Source: Xiphydria camelus
Taxonomy: Eukaryota; Arthropoda; Insecta; Hymenoptera; Xiphydriidae
Reading direction: 5' to 3'
Assembly (NCBI GenBank): GCA_963678675.1
Contig: OY783197.1
Location: forward strand, 15,184,402 to 15,248,401
Length of the DNA: 64,000 bases
The notes under the pieces are model-generated. The model worked only from the letters and a program-made list of their open reading frames with translations. It was not told the origin of the DNA and did not search any database. The stretch's first letter is position 1. Every line of letters begins with the position of its first letter. Shown piece after piece: positions 20,584-32,603 of the stretch. A program made the translations under genes and the position numbers.

Positions 20584-20654
20584 TTTTTGATATAGCTTGA
20601 CGTTCCGAAGATTCCATGGTTTCTTCAGTCATGTTTAAACTGCATCTTTGCAAC
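20584..20654 (-). pseudogene. 5' part of the exon split by the 19600-20583 transposon
   Basis: Starts after the acceptor TTTGTTTAATAG (20655-20656) and reads in the frame ...MTEETMESSERQAISK up to the insertion. It needs two bases from an upstream exon. Flanking T's form the duplicated target. Confidence 0.55.
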
Positions 20655-20805
20655 CTATTAAACAAAACCATAGATTTACTTAATTAATAATGTAAGGAAT
20701 TCGATATGAACATTATTTAGACCTACCAATGTCTGCGTGACCTGTCGATCACGGGCTTTCGACCTGAATGGCTAATTTGTGGAATCTTTTTACTTGGAAT
20801 TGATG

Positions 20806-21824
20806 TTTTTGATGTGTAAACATCTATGCTATGGCTCTACGGTGGGACCTTCCTGGGAAATCGAGCGTCAGACGTAAGCCGTGTACATGTGACTGCGTCA
20901 GTGTGTGTGTGTGGCGCTACTGCGAATACTATTCGCGCAAGCTGGATTATCTCAACGGGAAAACATTTTAGAGAAAAATGTTTAATACAAAACTTTAAGG
21001 ATTTTCCCGTGGCTACCCAGTGGTCGTATTGGATTTGACCTTGACCGTGACCTTTAAGGTAATATCAAATGCTTTCCTAAACCGTTCATCCGATTGCGAT
21101 GAAACTGGGGAATGGTTGGACGCATGCCCGCGAAGGTTTCTGAGTTAGTAAATCTTATACAGGGTGTTCAAAAAGTACCGGTACTGATGATTATTATGCC
21201 TTCCTAAACCGTTCATCCGATTGCGATGAAAAGTTGGGGAATGGTTGGACGCATGCCCGCGAAGGTTTCTGAGTTAGTAAATCTTATACAGGGTGTTCAA
21301 AAAGTACCGGTACGGATGATTATTACGCCTTCCTAAACCGTTCATCCGATTGCGACGAAAATTTGGGGAACAGTTGGACGCATATCCGCGAAGGTTTGAG
21401 TTAGTCAATCTTATAGAGGGTGTTCAAAAAGTACCGATACGGATGATTATTATGCCTTCCTAAACCGTTCATCCGATTGCGATGAAAATTTGGGGAACAG
21501 TTGGACGCATATCCGCGAAGGTTTCTGAGTTAGTAAATCTTATACAGGGTGTTCAAAAAGTCGAACTATACTTGACCTAAATTTGACCTCCGCTGACAAT
21601 AAAGGTAACATGAAAAAAATGGTCAAGGACACATTTGAACGTGAAAAAAAATTAATTTGACCTTGATATAACCTTGAAGGTCATGGTCAAGGTCAAATCC
21701 AATATGACCATTGCGTAGCCCGGGAAAAATACTAAAAGTTTTGTATTAAAAATGTATTTAAACAATGGTGGACGGACAAAATCAATCCACAATCTACCCG
21801 TGCGAAGCCGGGACGGGCTGCTAG
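20806..21824 (+). mobile_element. Non-autonomous Helitron/Helentron-like element, copy 1 (1019 bp)
   Basis: The 3' end has the hairpin CCCGTGCGAAGCCGGGACGG and ends CTAG (21821-21824) before T, the classic Helitron end. The 5' end starts TTTTTGATGTGTAAACATC, which contains a short palindrome as in Helentron/HINE elements. The centre is an array of a 127-bp unit. No Rep-helicase is present. Copies 2 (30541-31432, inverted) and 3 (51464-52737) have the same ends. Confidence 0.88.
21073..21560 (+). repeat. Four tandem 127-bp units inside Helitron copy 1
   Basis: Each unit starts near CCTAAACCGTTCATCCGATT (21076, 21203, 21332, 21459) and contains ATACAGGGTGTTCAAAAAGT. Confidence 0.9.
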
Positions 21825-21990
21825 TAAGTTATAAATCTAATATAATAATAATAAATATTTTATTATAGAAAAAAATTAAACTTCTTTATGTCGAACTACG
21901 ACGTCATATTCCCCAATTAAACTCGGACCGCAGATAATTGTAAGATGTTTACACATCCTCCGTGAGTACAACGGCACTCACACCTTTTTT
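21825..21990 (+). repeat. Sequence shared beyond the Helitron end, with a second hairpin terminus
   Basis: About 160 bp after CTAG match the complement of 30376-30540 next to Helitron copy 2, but not the flank of copy 3. It includes GATGTTTACACATC, the complement of the 5' palindrome, and ends in a hairpin GTGAGTACAACGGCACTCAC followed by a T run. Confidence 0.8.
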
Positions 21991-22027
21991 TTAAAATCTT
22001 AGTCTTTTATTGGTTGCTGCAACGTAC

Positions 22028-22285
22028 ATGTTTAGTTTCTTCTTTAAATAATGCAGTTCTCAACTTACCAATAGTGAAATCAGTGTCGGTAAAATGTTGG
22101 CTACAAACTAACATATACTTGGTAACGGGCTTTCCAATTTTGAATGTGTTCTTCCATGTTTTACTTAACTTAGGATCTGAGGGAAAAGCGTGCAGTGAGA
22201 TATCTTCGGTACAATATAATGAACACTGCGGCATGGAACAGATCTTTCTTGATTTTGTTGCTATGGACTTATGAACATTCTGCAT
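22028..22285 (-). CDS. THAP zinc-finger domain exon
   Basis: From ATG 22285 the frame gives a THAP domain: CSMPQC (the C-x4-C pair), LHAFPSDPKL, KTWKNTFKIG with the invariant tryptophan, then CSQHF (C-x2-H). THAP domains bind DNA in cell-cycle regulators and in P-element-type transposases. The usual end motif AVPTIF is not present. The exon can end at CAT|GTACGT (22028) or ATTG|GTAAGT (22069); the second is the stronger donor. The Helitron at 20806-21824 lies just downstream, probably in the intron. Whether this is a cellular gene or a transposon remnant is not decided by one exon. Confidence 0.7.
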
Positions 22286-22636
22286 CTTGTGTCCCGTCGT
22301 CGATACTCATCAAAACTCTTTATAAGGCAAAACAGCTTCTCACCATAATGCGATCACTATTAAATACATGTAATACGTCTAGATACACAGATATTTTATG
22401 TAAAACCACTTTCAAAATGCGAATATAAACGCTTATTTAGCCGCAACAAGCCCATATAACGCGTTCTTGTTCACCCTTATAGCAGCCATATTGGAAAATC
22501 ACAGCGCCACCTCGTGGCTGATAATTTTTGCCAATATTACGCTTTTTCAGTAGCTCAACTAGAGCCGCCTGGCGGCCAAATCTAATATCTCTTGTGAGCA
22601 GCTAGGTATAGTTTGTCATATTCAGATAAGTTTAAA
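22286..22636. promoter_or_regulatory. Intergenic space between two divergent THAP exons
   Basis: 351 bp separate the ATG of the minus-strand THAP exon (22285) from the ATG of the plus-strand THAP exon (22637). A bidirectional promoter is possible, but I see no clear core elements; CATATAACGCG near 22452 and CACCTCGTGG near 22510 are the only G/C-richer parts. Confidence 0.3.
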
Positions 22637-23093
22637 ATGAGCTCCAAAAATCCTGGAAAAAATAAATCATTTCGCGTATGCAGTGTTGTCGGGTGTTACG
22701 TGAATCTAAAAATTCTGATTTGAGTTTTTGTTCATTCCCTGGAAGATCGTGGGAAAAAGAACGCAGAAAAATTTGGGTGAACGCTGTACGTCAAATGGCG
22801 TAAATATAACCTACACTACATTTTGGAAAATTTTCTAGTTTCAATTTCAATTTATTGACTACTTCATTATTTTATATAATTTTTGAGAAATTTTCCTTGT
22901 TTTTTCTTTAATTATTTTAGGGAAGATGAAAAACCGCGGGAACCAAGCAAAAACTCGAGAATTTGTAGCCTGCACTTTGAAGGGGGTAAAAGATCGGAAG
23001 ACTCAACGAACATTGCTTACAATCCGACAATTTTTCCAGAAATTTACCGCAAAAAAGCAGTTGATTGTTCAGGAAGGATCAACAGATATGAAG
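22637..23093 (+). pseudogene. THAP-domain gene fragment, frameshifted and cut by a retrotransposon
   Basis: Exon 1 (22637-22799) starts MSSKNPGKNKSFRVCSVVGC, then runs to a stop; one base further the frame continues as SFPGRSWEKERRKIWVNAVR. Donor GGC|GTAAAT. Exon 2 starts at 22921 after TTAATTATTTTAG and supplies RICSLHFEGG, the C-x2-H half. So a THAP domain is split over two exons, with a 1-base loss between its first cysteines and the rest. Exon 2 is interrupted at 23094 by the LTR of the BEL/Pao element. Two lesions make it a pseudogene. Confidence 0.75.
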
Positions 23094-23315
23094 TGTTATT
23101 TATTCTGAAGTTCGATTATTGCCTTTGGTTCAGGAATAGAAATAACGTAAATTCTAATTTATTTTAACGGAAAATTATGATGGGACATTGCTTGTCAGCC
23201 ATCTTACATTGCACTAACTCAAACTTACTAAATAGGATGGGAAGAAACTAATGCTGCCAACACAACATTATGGCAGGTTTTCCATGAGAGCGACTAGTGT
23301 TTTCAAATTATCACA
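23094..23315 (-). mobile_element. BEL/Pao 3' LTR, 222 bp
   Basis: On the minus strand it begins TGTGATAATTTGAAAACACT directly after a purine tract (AAGATGGGAGAAAA), and ends AGAATAAATAACA at 23094, so it has TG...CA ends and a polypurine tract. The same final 26 bp occur at 29537-29562 before the primer-binding site. Confidence 0.75.
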
Positions 23316-23423
23316 TTTTCTCCCATCTTGAAATATTAAGGGAATATTTCAAAAAATAATAATAAAGCAAAAATCACATGAGAAATACTGAAAGAAAAGA
23401 TAAGAATACAATCGACATCCGAG

Positions 23424-24356
<933 letters not shown>

Positions 24357-24391
24357 TTCGCCATGAGCAGTCTTGACTTCAGCTAATCGGG

Positions 24392-25603
24392 CTACTCCAT
24401 CTTTGCCAGGATAAAGACGGATGATTCTTCCAAGTAGCCAGTCGAGGCGCTTTTTTGGTCGTTACCTATCAAGACTACGTCACCCACCCTCGCAGAAGAG
24501 ATTCTTTTCGCTCGAGGTGCGTTCCGTGCCAACTGACCAAGATACTCGAGTCGACAGCGGTGGCGAAGATGATCTCTTAATTCTTGTTGATATTTCAGTC
24601 GTTTATTCAAGGCTGAGGCATCAATCGCGTCCACCTCAGGAACCCCGGATGAAACGACGTCTCGGAGGAACAGAGCAGGAATCAATGGTACCAGCTGTTC
24701 AGGGTCTTCTGCTAAGTACGTGAGTGGACGAGAGTTGATCACAGACTCACAGTCACAAAGTACGGTCAACAATTCTTCATAATTAAGTGAGGATCTTCTC
24801 AAAATTCTCTTTAATAAATCTTTCACTGATCGCACAAGGCGCTCCCACCAACCGCCCCACCAAGCTGCGGAGGGGGGGTTGAAGTGCCACTCAATTCTCT
24901 CAACTGTATCGTACTCACTGACTCGCTTCCAATCAATGGCTCGTAAGGCTCGCTGGGCTCCAATAAAATTAGTGCCATTATCGGTATAGACATGAGTAGG
25001 ACGTCCTCTTCGAGACACAAAGCGACGAAATGACTCGAAGAAGGCGTCAGTGGATAATGACGAGGTGAGCTCCAAATGAAGTGATCTGTAGACAGCACAG
25101 GTATACAAACAGATCCACACTTTACTACCACCCTTCAAGTAAAGTGGTCCTGCATAATCCATTCCTGTTATCTCGAAAACTCTGGCAGGTCTCACACGAT
25201 TCTCTGGTAAAGACGCAGGAGGAGTCTCCAGTCTCTTCGCGTGATATCGAGTACACCGAGTACATCGACGAACGATTGAATTTTCCGTTCGGCGACAACT
25301 CAATATCCAAAAACGTTCACGTAGGTTATTCATGACCGTATCTGTACCCGCATGACTCAGCCGTTTATGTGTGTGCTCAATCAAACGAGTAACTAATATG
25401 TGTTGATAGTCAAGGATCACTGGACAGCGAAATTCCAAGGTGTCAGCTCGATTCTCTACTAAGCTCTTAAGTCTCAACAGATCATTTTTATCCACATAGA
25501 CGTTCATGGTGGCCAGTCGTGGATCTGTTTTACCCGTGAAACATTCTTTTTGCACATGTTGAAGTAGCAAAATCTCAGCCAACTCTACCTCTTTCGTTGT
25601 CAC
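24392..25603 (-). pseudogene. BEL/Pao integrase region of pol
   Basis: 403 codons. An H2C2 zinc-binding region comes first (HTHKRLSHAG ... CTRC), then the integrase core with GMDYAGP (first Asp), YTDNGTNF (second Asp) and the WW-rich GGWWERLVRSVK segment with the Glu. This D, D, E set with the WWGGWW motif is typical of BEL/Pao. The end of the frame departs from the family after GNDQK, where a frame break leads to 23424-24356. It would insert the element's DNA copy. It cannot be expressed as part of one pol because of breaks on both sides. Confidence 0.9.
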
Positions 25604-25610
25604 ATCTCTA

Positions 25611-25940
25611 TCACATCGAGTTCCCTTGGGTCGACGGAAGTGCCATCACACGAAGAATAATTGAATATCTGGACAGTCGTTTGACCAAGGTGCCAATAAC
25701 TTCCCCCTGGAGCACTACATCAGTGTTACCCAGAGCGCTATCGTACTGGACATCATCACTGGACTTTTCTTTGACTTTGATCTTATTTGAAGTTTTCTTG
25801 AGCTCGCTATTTACCTCTTCTTCGTTTGGATCAATTTCTTCTTTAGGCCAAGTGTTTGGTGGACTCTTCAACCAGGCAGGTCCCTCCCACCATCGTAGTT
25901 CTAGATGGCCAGTTTGCAGGGTTTCTGTGACCAGGGACAT
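25611..25940 (-). pseudogene. BEL/Pao pol segment between RNase H and integrase
   Basis: Open frame with [10 protein letters not shown], the usual link after RNase H in BEL/Pao polyproteins, followed by an acidic stretch. It overlaps the end of the RT/RNase H frame in another phase, so a frameshift lies near 25950, and another break near 25610 separates it from the integrase. Confidence 0.8.
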
Positions 25941-25961
25941 GTCTCCAGTGCTCGACCTGAG

Positions 25962-26948
25962 TCAGCTTGCGAATCTCTTGTATACGATTCCATACGAAAA
26001 CACCCCACTGTGGGACTGACGTCGAAGCCACGACAAAACTGTTGTTGAGTCAGACCAACAATATTTCTGTACTGTTTGTTGTAACTGTGGTTCGAGTGAA
26101 TCAAGAATCGAATGCAGCAATCGTGCTCCCACCGTGGCTGCCAGCAATTCTAATTGAGGAATCGTCGTCGTTTCCTTTGAAGCCACCCTGGATTTAGCTT
26201 CCAACAAATGTACTTCAACACCTTCAGGTGTCTCAACACGACTAAACACGACTGCAGCGTAAGCATTCTTGCTGGCGTCAACGAACAAGTGAAGCGAGAC
26301 AGGAGCTTTTGTAGGTTCAAAAGCCCAACGACAGATTCTCACTTCGCTGAGATGCTCCAACTCGTGTTGCCACTGAAGAAATGTGGTTCTCACACTTCCT
26401 TCCAGAGGAGTATCCCAATCGACATCTGAACTCCACAGCTTTTGTAGTAATATCGTTGGACAGAGCATAACTGGACAGACCATGCCAACGGGATCAATGA
26501 TTTTTTGCGCGGAAGATAAAATTACTCGTTTTGTGACGACAGGTGGAGCTGTTTGAGTTAATATTTCTCTCGCCAAACTCACAGTATCAGACTTCGTGTC
26601 CCATGTCAAACTAAATAGTGGAGTATTCTTCGAAGAGTCATCTTGACCGGTGAATTCCAACCCTCGTAGGTCAAAACCACCGTCGATCATCAATCTGGTT
26701 GCTAGCTCCCTAAATTCAGACATCTCTTGCTCATCATGGACGCTGGTTACGCAGTTGTCGACGTAAAACGATCTTCGTAACATATTAATGATATTTCTTT
26801 CACTTGGTGTTTTGGAATTCTCACAGATTCTCTCCAAATGTAGATCAATGGTGGCACCTAGGAGAAATGGACTATTTGAGACCCTAAATACCACTCGGCA
26901 GTGGCGGTAGACCGTAAATACTGTGAAGGGTCTGATGTTCTTTTCCAC
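25962..26948 (-). pseudogene. BEL/Pao reverse transcriptase C-terminal part and RNase H
   Basis: About 300 codons after a frame break near 26945. FYVDNC stands at the RT active site, where YVDD is the general form. Then come the BEL-type linker and RNase H with LFVDASKNAYAAVV and [13 protein letters not shown], including the catalytic Asp and the DS pair. The frame ends at 25962 with unrelated residues, which marks a frameshift. Confidence 0.88.
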
Positions 26949-27595
26949 AAGAACCGGAGGTAGTCACGATCCTCTGGTGCTACGCTAATTTGGAGAAAAG
27001 CCTTCCTGACGTCGGCGATGATACCAAATTGTCCTCGACGGAACCGTAACAGCAGCGAGGGGATCTGTTCGATGAGGTTGGGTCCAGTTTCGACACATTG
27101 GTTGAGAGAAACATGACCTTTCTGTTTTGCTGATGCGTCGAAGACTGGACGAATCGGTGTCGTACTATTTTCCTTGATGACAGGGCGATGTGGTAGGTAA
27201 TGACCTGGTCTGTTAATCTCTGTTTCAGGAACTCGTTCAATTATGCCTTCATTCAGCCATTCGTCAAAGATCTTTTCATAATCATATGTTAACTTTTTAT
27301 CTCGCAGTTTCCTCAGCGAATTGTTTAATCGACACTCAGCCAAGTCGCGGTTATCAAGAAGTGGAGGGTGATTCTCTTTCCAAGGTAACCTCACCTCGTA
27401 TCTCTTGGACTCGTTCATTCTGATGGTATCACGAAATGTACTGAGTACTTCCTGCTGATGAGCTGTCTTGGTCTTTCGCTGCACGGGGTCTTCGATGCCG
27501 AGTACGTCAAGACTCCACAGTTCTGACAGATTAGCATTTTGTACGAACATGGAGGCCACCAAGAGCGTTGAATCCTTGTGCCTTTCACTGGACAC
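26858..27595 (-). pseudogene. BEL/Pao reverse transcriptase N-terminal part
   Basis: 245 codons with SLDVLGIED near the start, YLPHRPVIK and RPVFDASAK (RT motif region 2), and IIADVRKAFLQISV with the first catalytic Asp. The frame loses similarity after DYLRFLW, where the next frame (25962-26948) takes over, so the enzyme is broken between its two active-site motifs. The protease end at 27661 is just upstream in another frame. Confidence 0.88.
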
Positions 27596-27660
27596 TTTAT
27601 TTTTTCCTAGGAGTGTCCACCCAAGATGAGTTTGTACAGCTGTCGGTCCTGATTGGAGGT

Positions 27661-29076
27661 TTAGTACTCTTTCCCAGTGTACAGTTTTCCAATGATATCA
27701 GCTCCAATTAGCAAAGAGATCGGAGGCTGTCCATTGCCAGTGTCTGTCAGAGTTATTCCTGATTCTCTGAGCTCTGAAATCCATGGTCCCTTCATCGGCT
27801 GCAGGATTTCTTTACAGATCACATTCTGACTGTAGGCCACGAACGTGCAGGCATATGTATCGTCTAAGTTCCTGACGTGAAGGCGATAACTCTTGTGTTC
27901 TTGGAGTTCTGATTGAATGCCACCAAACAAAAGATGGACTATGCTCTGTCTATCCACGACCTCCAATTCAAGTTCCAGAGCTAAACCTTCTGTGACGTAA
28001 GAATGTTGTGAACCTGTGTCGATAATAGCACGTACAACTCGTTCTTGCTTCTGACTTGTCACTCTGAGCTGTAATGTCTGAAGAAACACCTCGGGAGTGC
28101 TCACTATATTCGCGAGATTCTGTTCTTCAACTTTCTTGGTGTTGGTACCACTTGGCAGGTGCGATGTAGCTTTGTTCATCTGACGGCACATGAGAAGAAG
28201 ATGCTTGTAGCCGCACCAGTCACATTTTCCTTTGTAGCGACACGACTTGAAACTATGACTTGGTAGCAGGCAATTGAAACACACGTTCTTTTCTTTAGCA
28301 ATGCTCTGTCGTTGTTCCATTATCATCTCTCGCGCTTTTTTACAGGATCCGCTGTCGTGGACTTCACTGCAAAAGATACAGCTTTGCTTCTGTTCCTCTC
28401 TGGTTGTCGTCAGAAGACCTGCTGCTGTTGATACACCTGTGTTTTCTTTTTTATTTATCTTGTTACTTTGTTTGACTTCTTTAGTGTCTTTTTTGGTCTC
28501 ATCAGTCAAACCAAACCCATGTACAGCCATGGCAATCCTTTCTTCGGACTCCACCTCTGCCTGAAGGAAAGACATCAGTTTATCCAATCTGTCTTTGACG
28601 TCCTTGACCTTCAGTGTTGCGTGGTATCTCTGCCAGGCTCTTAACCGTTCCTCCGGTAAAGTTGACTCGACCAAGGGGTAAAGCATTGCCGCGTACGTCG
28701 CTGAAGTGACACCCAACGAATCCAACGCTCTCAGCTGAGTCTCCAGCTTGTCATAAAGCAATGTTAGTGTTGTCTTTTCCTTTGTTTTCAAGGTGTTGTT
28801 GAGTACGAGACGAAGTAGCTCACGAACATAAACCTGAATGACAAGTTCGTCTTTTCCAAAACGATTTTTCAAGGCATCAATCGCTTTCTGGTAGTTGTCT
28901 GAAGTAGGAGGAAAACTTTTTACCACGTCACTTGCTCGCGAGTCCTTCACCATCATCTGGACGAGATAGTGGAATTTTCGTTCAACTGGCAGTGCCTCGT
29001 CTTCGTGTATGGTCTTGAAAAGGCTCCAAAACTGTAACCACTCTTTTATGTCACCTGAGAACTTCGGTAGGTCCAC
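27661..29076 (-). pseudogene. BEL/Pao gag C-terminal part and aspartic protease
   Basis: 471 codons. The DUF1759-like capsid region opens with LPKFSGDIKEWLQFWSLF. Two CCHC-like knuckles follow (CIFCSEVHDSGSC and CFNCLLPSH, CDWCGYKHLLLMC). The A17-type protease has AIIDTGSQHSYV, the DTG active site, and ends with LIGADIIGKLY. It is the longest intact piece of the element. A frame break separates it from the N-terminal gag piece at 29222-29491, and a stop separates it from the RT frame. Confidence 0.9.
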
Positions 29077-29221
29077 TGTTGGCAGATTGTACTGTTTTTT
29101 TCTCGCGAAGAGAGAAGTTTTCCAGCGTTCGATTCATTTGAAGAAATGCGTCGTTTCCATAATTCTCCAGTGTGGTATCGTTTTGACGTGGTTGTGAAAA
29201 CTCCTCAAATTCGTATTTTGC

Positions 29222-29491
29222 TTAAATGTACTCTGCTAGATACTTGTCTGCACCTTCAATTTCTTTTTCCAGAGTCTCGGCATCGGCTTTTGCTTCTTGA
29301 AGAGCGTTCATGAATTCAGTAGTAACTCTCTGTAGCTCTGTTGCTTTTTCTTTGAGCAAAGTGAATTGAACGGTTACCTCTCGGCGATTCAGTGTTTCTC
29401 CGTGCAGTTCATTGTTCAATGTTGTGAGCACACGTGTGAATGCCGTTCGGCAAACCTTCCTTTGTTGCTTCAGTGTATCCACCGATGCCAT
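29222..29491 (-). pseudogene. BEL/Pao gag N-terminal fragment
   Basis: 89 codons from MASVDTLKQQRK: a coiled-coil-like helical region typical of the start of BEL gag (RRKVCRT..., TLNNEL, heptad-like E/L/K). It ends at a stop, with about 140 bp of out-of-frame sequence before the next gag frame. The start codon lies 29 bp after the primer-binding site. Confidence 0.75.
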
Positions 29492-29519
29492 CTTTTCACT
29501 GTTTATTCGAAGACGAGTT

Positions 29520-29562
29520 CTGTCACGGTCACCAAATGTTATTTATTCTGAAGTTCGATTAT
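29520..29562 (-). mobile_element. BEL/Pao primer-binding site and 26-bp remnant of the 5' LTR
   Basis: On the minus strand AATAAATAACA is followed by TTTGGTGACCGTGACAG, the usual BEL/Pao primer-binding site. The preceding 26 bp equal the end of the 3' LTR; above 29562 the match stops, so nearly all of the 5' LTR is missing and the element has no promoter of its own. Confidence 0.78.
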
Positions 29563-30375
29563 GGGCTACTGACGCATTTTTTTATAAAAATCGTTTTAAA
29601 TAGAAGAGAACGAAACTAAAAGAACGGTTTTTGAAAAAATGCGATCCGTGCACCTATTCGCTATAAAAAAATTATTGAAAGTGGAGTTTTCGTTTCCGCG
29701 CCAATATTGCTTGTAACATCAGTGCGGTATCTAACAGAGGTTCCCAATGTGGGGAACCGATGCGTTTCGACTGCTACTTCAGTGGTTCTCTATTAATAAC
29801 TCGCTTCAAACGGCTCACCCGGCTAGCCTAAAAAAATTTGTCTATGGCAATAGATATACCGGGTGTTTTCCTGGGTTGTTGACATAGGCCGATATGGTGC
29901 ATAGCAGTTTGTAGACTATAGTATGTACGCTATTGGTCGGAGACGCAAGGACGCCGAGCGATTGGCTCTGCCTATCGTCGGCAGACGTCAATCGTCGCGA
30001 CAGAAGTTCCCTAGTGCGTAGGCACCGAGCAGACGAGAAAGTATGGCGGTTGACACATACGTTTGTTTACAAAGTGGAGTTTTTCAGAGTAATTGTATTT
30101 TTTGAAAATAAAATGTGGTTTCCAAAGTTAATAAAATATTTCCATTCGCGAAACGATTTCCTTCGCGTTTATTTCGACCCTCGAACGCGCTTTTTAATAA
30201 ATAGTAAAAATACAGTTAAAAGGAGTAATGAAGGAAGGGTGATAAATCTTAGCACAAATGTAAAATAATTAACGAGTTGTAGAGACAAGTGAACCGACGT
30301 GAAAAATAACAGTGACCAGGCAGTTCTCAGGATTTTTGAGTAGGGTAAGTGTAACGATAAATCGAGAGGAATAAC

Positions 30376-30540
30376 AAAAAAGGTGTGAGTGCCGTTGTAC
30401 TCACGGAGGATGTGTAAACACCTTACAATTATCTGCGGTCCGAGTTTAATTGGGGAATATGACGTCGTAGTTCGACATAAAGAAGTTTAATTTTTTCTAT
30501 AATAAAATATTTATTATTATTATATTAGATTTATAACTTA
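30376..30540 (-). repeat. Extension next to Helitron copy 2, matching 21825-21990
   Basis: Complement of the extension at copy 1, including GTGAGTGCCGTTGTACTCAC (hairpin) and the T-run end. One difference is in the palindrome (GTGTAAACACC instead of GTGTAAACATC). Confidence 0.8.
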
Positions 30541-31432
30541 CTAGCAGCCCGTCCCGGCTTCGCACGGGTAGATTGTGGATTGATTTTGTCCGTCCACCAT
30601 TGTTTAAATACATTTTTAATACAAAACTTTTAGTATTTTTCCCGGGCTACGCAATGGTCATATTGGATTTGACCTTGACCATGACCTTCAAGGTTATATC
30701 AAGGTCAAATTAATTTTTTTTCACGTTCAAATGTGTCCTTGACCATTTTTTTCATGTTACCTTTATTGTCAACGGAGGACAAATTTAGGTCAAGTATAGT
30801 TCGACTTTTTGAACACCCTGTATAAGATTTACTAACTCAGAAACCTTCGCGGATATGCGTCCAACTGTTCCCCAAATTTTCATCGCAATCGGATGAACGG
30901 TTTAGGAAGGCATAATAATCATCCGTATCGGTACTCTTTGAACACCCTCTATAAGATTGACTAACTCAAACCTTCGCGGATATGCGTCCAACTGTTCCCC
31001 AAATTTTCGTCGCAATCGGATGAACGGTTTAGGAAGGCATAATAATCATCCGTACCGGTACTTTTTGAACACCCTGTATAAGATTTACTAACTCAGAAAC
31101 CTTCGCGGGCATGCGTCCAACCATTCCCCAAAGTTTCATCGCAATCGGATGAACGGTTTAGGAAAGCATTTTATATTACCTTAAAGGTCACGGTCAAGGT
31201 CAAATCCAATACGACCACTGGGTAGCCACGGGAAAATCCTTAAAGTTTTGTATTAAACATTTTTCTCTAAAATGTTTTCCCATTGAGATAATCCAGCTTG
31301 CGCGAATAGTATGCGCAGTAGCGCCACACACACACACTGACGCAGTCACATGTACACGGCTTACGTCTGACGCTCGATTTCCCAGGAAGGTCCCACCGTA
31401 GAGCCATAGCATAGATGTTTACACATCAAAAA
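30541..31432 (-). mobile_element. Helitron/Helentron-like element, copy 2 (892 bp), inverted
   Basis: CTAG (complement, 30541-30544) with the GC hairpin, three 127-bp units (30830-31165), and the 5' TTTTTGATGTGTAAACATC end at 31432. Length is exactly 127 bp less than copy 1, which has four units. A 70-codon frame at 31200-31412 occurs equally in copy 1 and is only shared element sequence. Confidence 0.87.
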
Positions 31433-32044
31433 GGAATTGTTTTGAAGTCATTCAATTTCTTTATACTTTATAAAGGTAATAATAGTACAAAAATTATTTG
31501 TAGACTTAGAGAAAGTTATGAATTCTTCATGGATGATGGAAAAGTTCGACGACGTGCATCAGCCTCCACGGAGAAATGTGCCAAAGACGAAGGACGATTG
31601 GTATCCCGCTCATAAAATAGAAATAAATGAAACATAAAATAGTATTGATACAGAAAAAGAATGTAGAGTGCAGGTATTTATTTACCAATACGACTCACAT
31701 TACCATCTGCTAACCAACGTGATTGATTACTTCAGCAAGCATCGATAACCAGGATCATGGTTAATGACTTTGTGTTTTGCAACAACGAGCACCAACTTCC
31801 TCGGAGGACACGAAAAGCTGTAACATGAGGAATACGGTGAAAGGTTAATAAAATTATCCCAAACGATACCATGAATGTAAATAAATACTTTTCATATCAT
31901 GACATGTTGTGGAAAACTCACCGCTGCTTCATGTTTGCAGGAGACGTTCGAAATTATTCCCTTGCTCAGCCGAGCAATAATCCAATCCGCTGTGAAATGC
32001 TGAAATTGCAACGACGAGCAACAACTCCCCCGGAGGACACGAAA
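31433..32044. other. Right interior of the 29860-32330 element
   Basis: Contains a short internal repeat (GACGAGCANCAACTNCCNCGGAGGACACGAAAA at about 31785 and 32010, written here with N for differences) and no supported gene. Confidence 0.4.
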
Positions 32045-32330
32045 ATGGAAATATTTTATTAACTTTGAAAACCACATTTTATTTTCAAAAAATACAATTA
32101 CTCTGAAAAACTCCACTTTGTAAACAAACGTATGTGTCAACCGCCATACTTTCTCGTCTGCTCGGTGCCTACGCACTAGGGAACTTCTGTCGCGACGATT
32201 GACGTCTGCCGACGATAGGCAGAGCCAATCGCTCGGCGTCCTTGCGTCTCCGACCAATAGCGTACATACTATAGTCTACAAACTGCTATGCACCATATCG
32301 GCCTATGTCAACAACCCAGGAAAACACCCG

Positions 32331-32603
32331 CCATTTTAACACAAGTTTTATCATTCACTTGAATGCACAAAGTTGAACCTGTTTCAACTGAGAAGCCATT
32401 CAATTCACACGATCAAGTGAAATGAATGGAGGGGTTTAGATGTTCAATTCGCTTTCAAGTCACTTGAATTCAACTGACTTGATCAACTCACTTGACTCGT
32501 GTAAACGCCGCATTAGTTCTAGTGATCCTCTTTGTTCCGAGCGCGTTGTCTTCGGTTATTATCTTCGCGGTCGAACCTCGCGACCGGTGCGATTCGAATT
32601 CGA
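32331..32603. other. Repetitive spacer with CAAGTGAATTG-type words
   Basis: TCACTTGAATT / AATTCACACGATCAAGTGA words recur in both orientations at 32352-32500. No gene seen. Confidence 0.4.

Larger units (their letters stand above)
29860..32330. mobile_element. 2.47 kb element with 285-bp terminal inverted repeats
   Basis: CGGGTGTTTTCCTGGGTTGT at 29860 and its complement ending at 32330 begin arms of about 285 bp that match almost perfectly (29860-30145 and 32045-32330). The interior includes Helitron copy 2. A 63-codon segment (MVGDARTPSDWLCLSS...) appears in both arms only because the arms are the same sequence. No transposase is seen; the superfamily is unknown. Confidence 0.85.
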
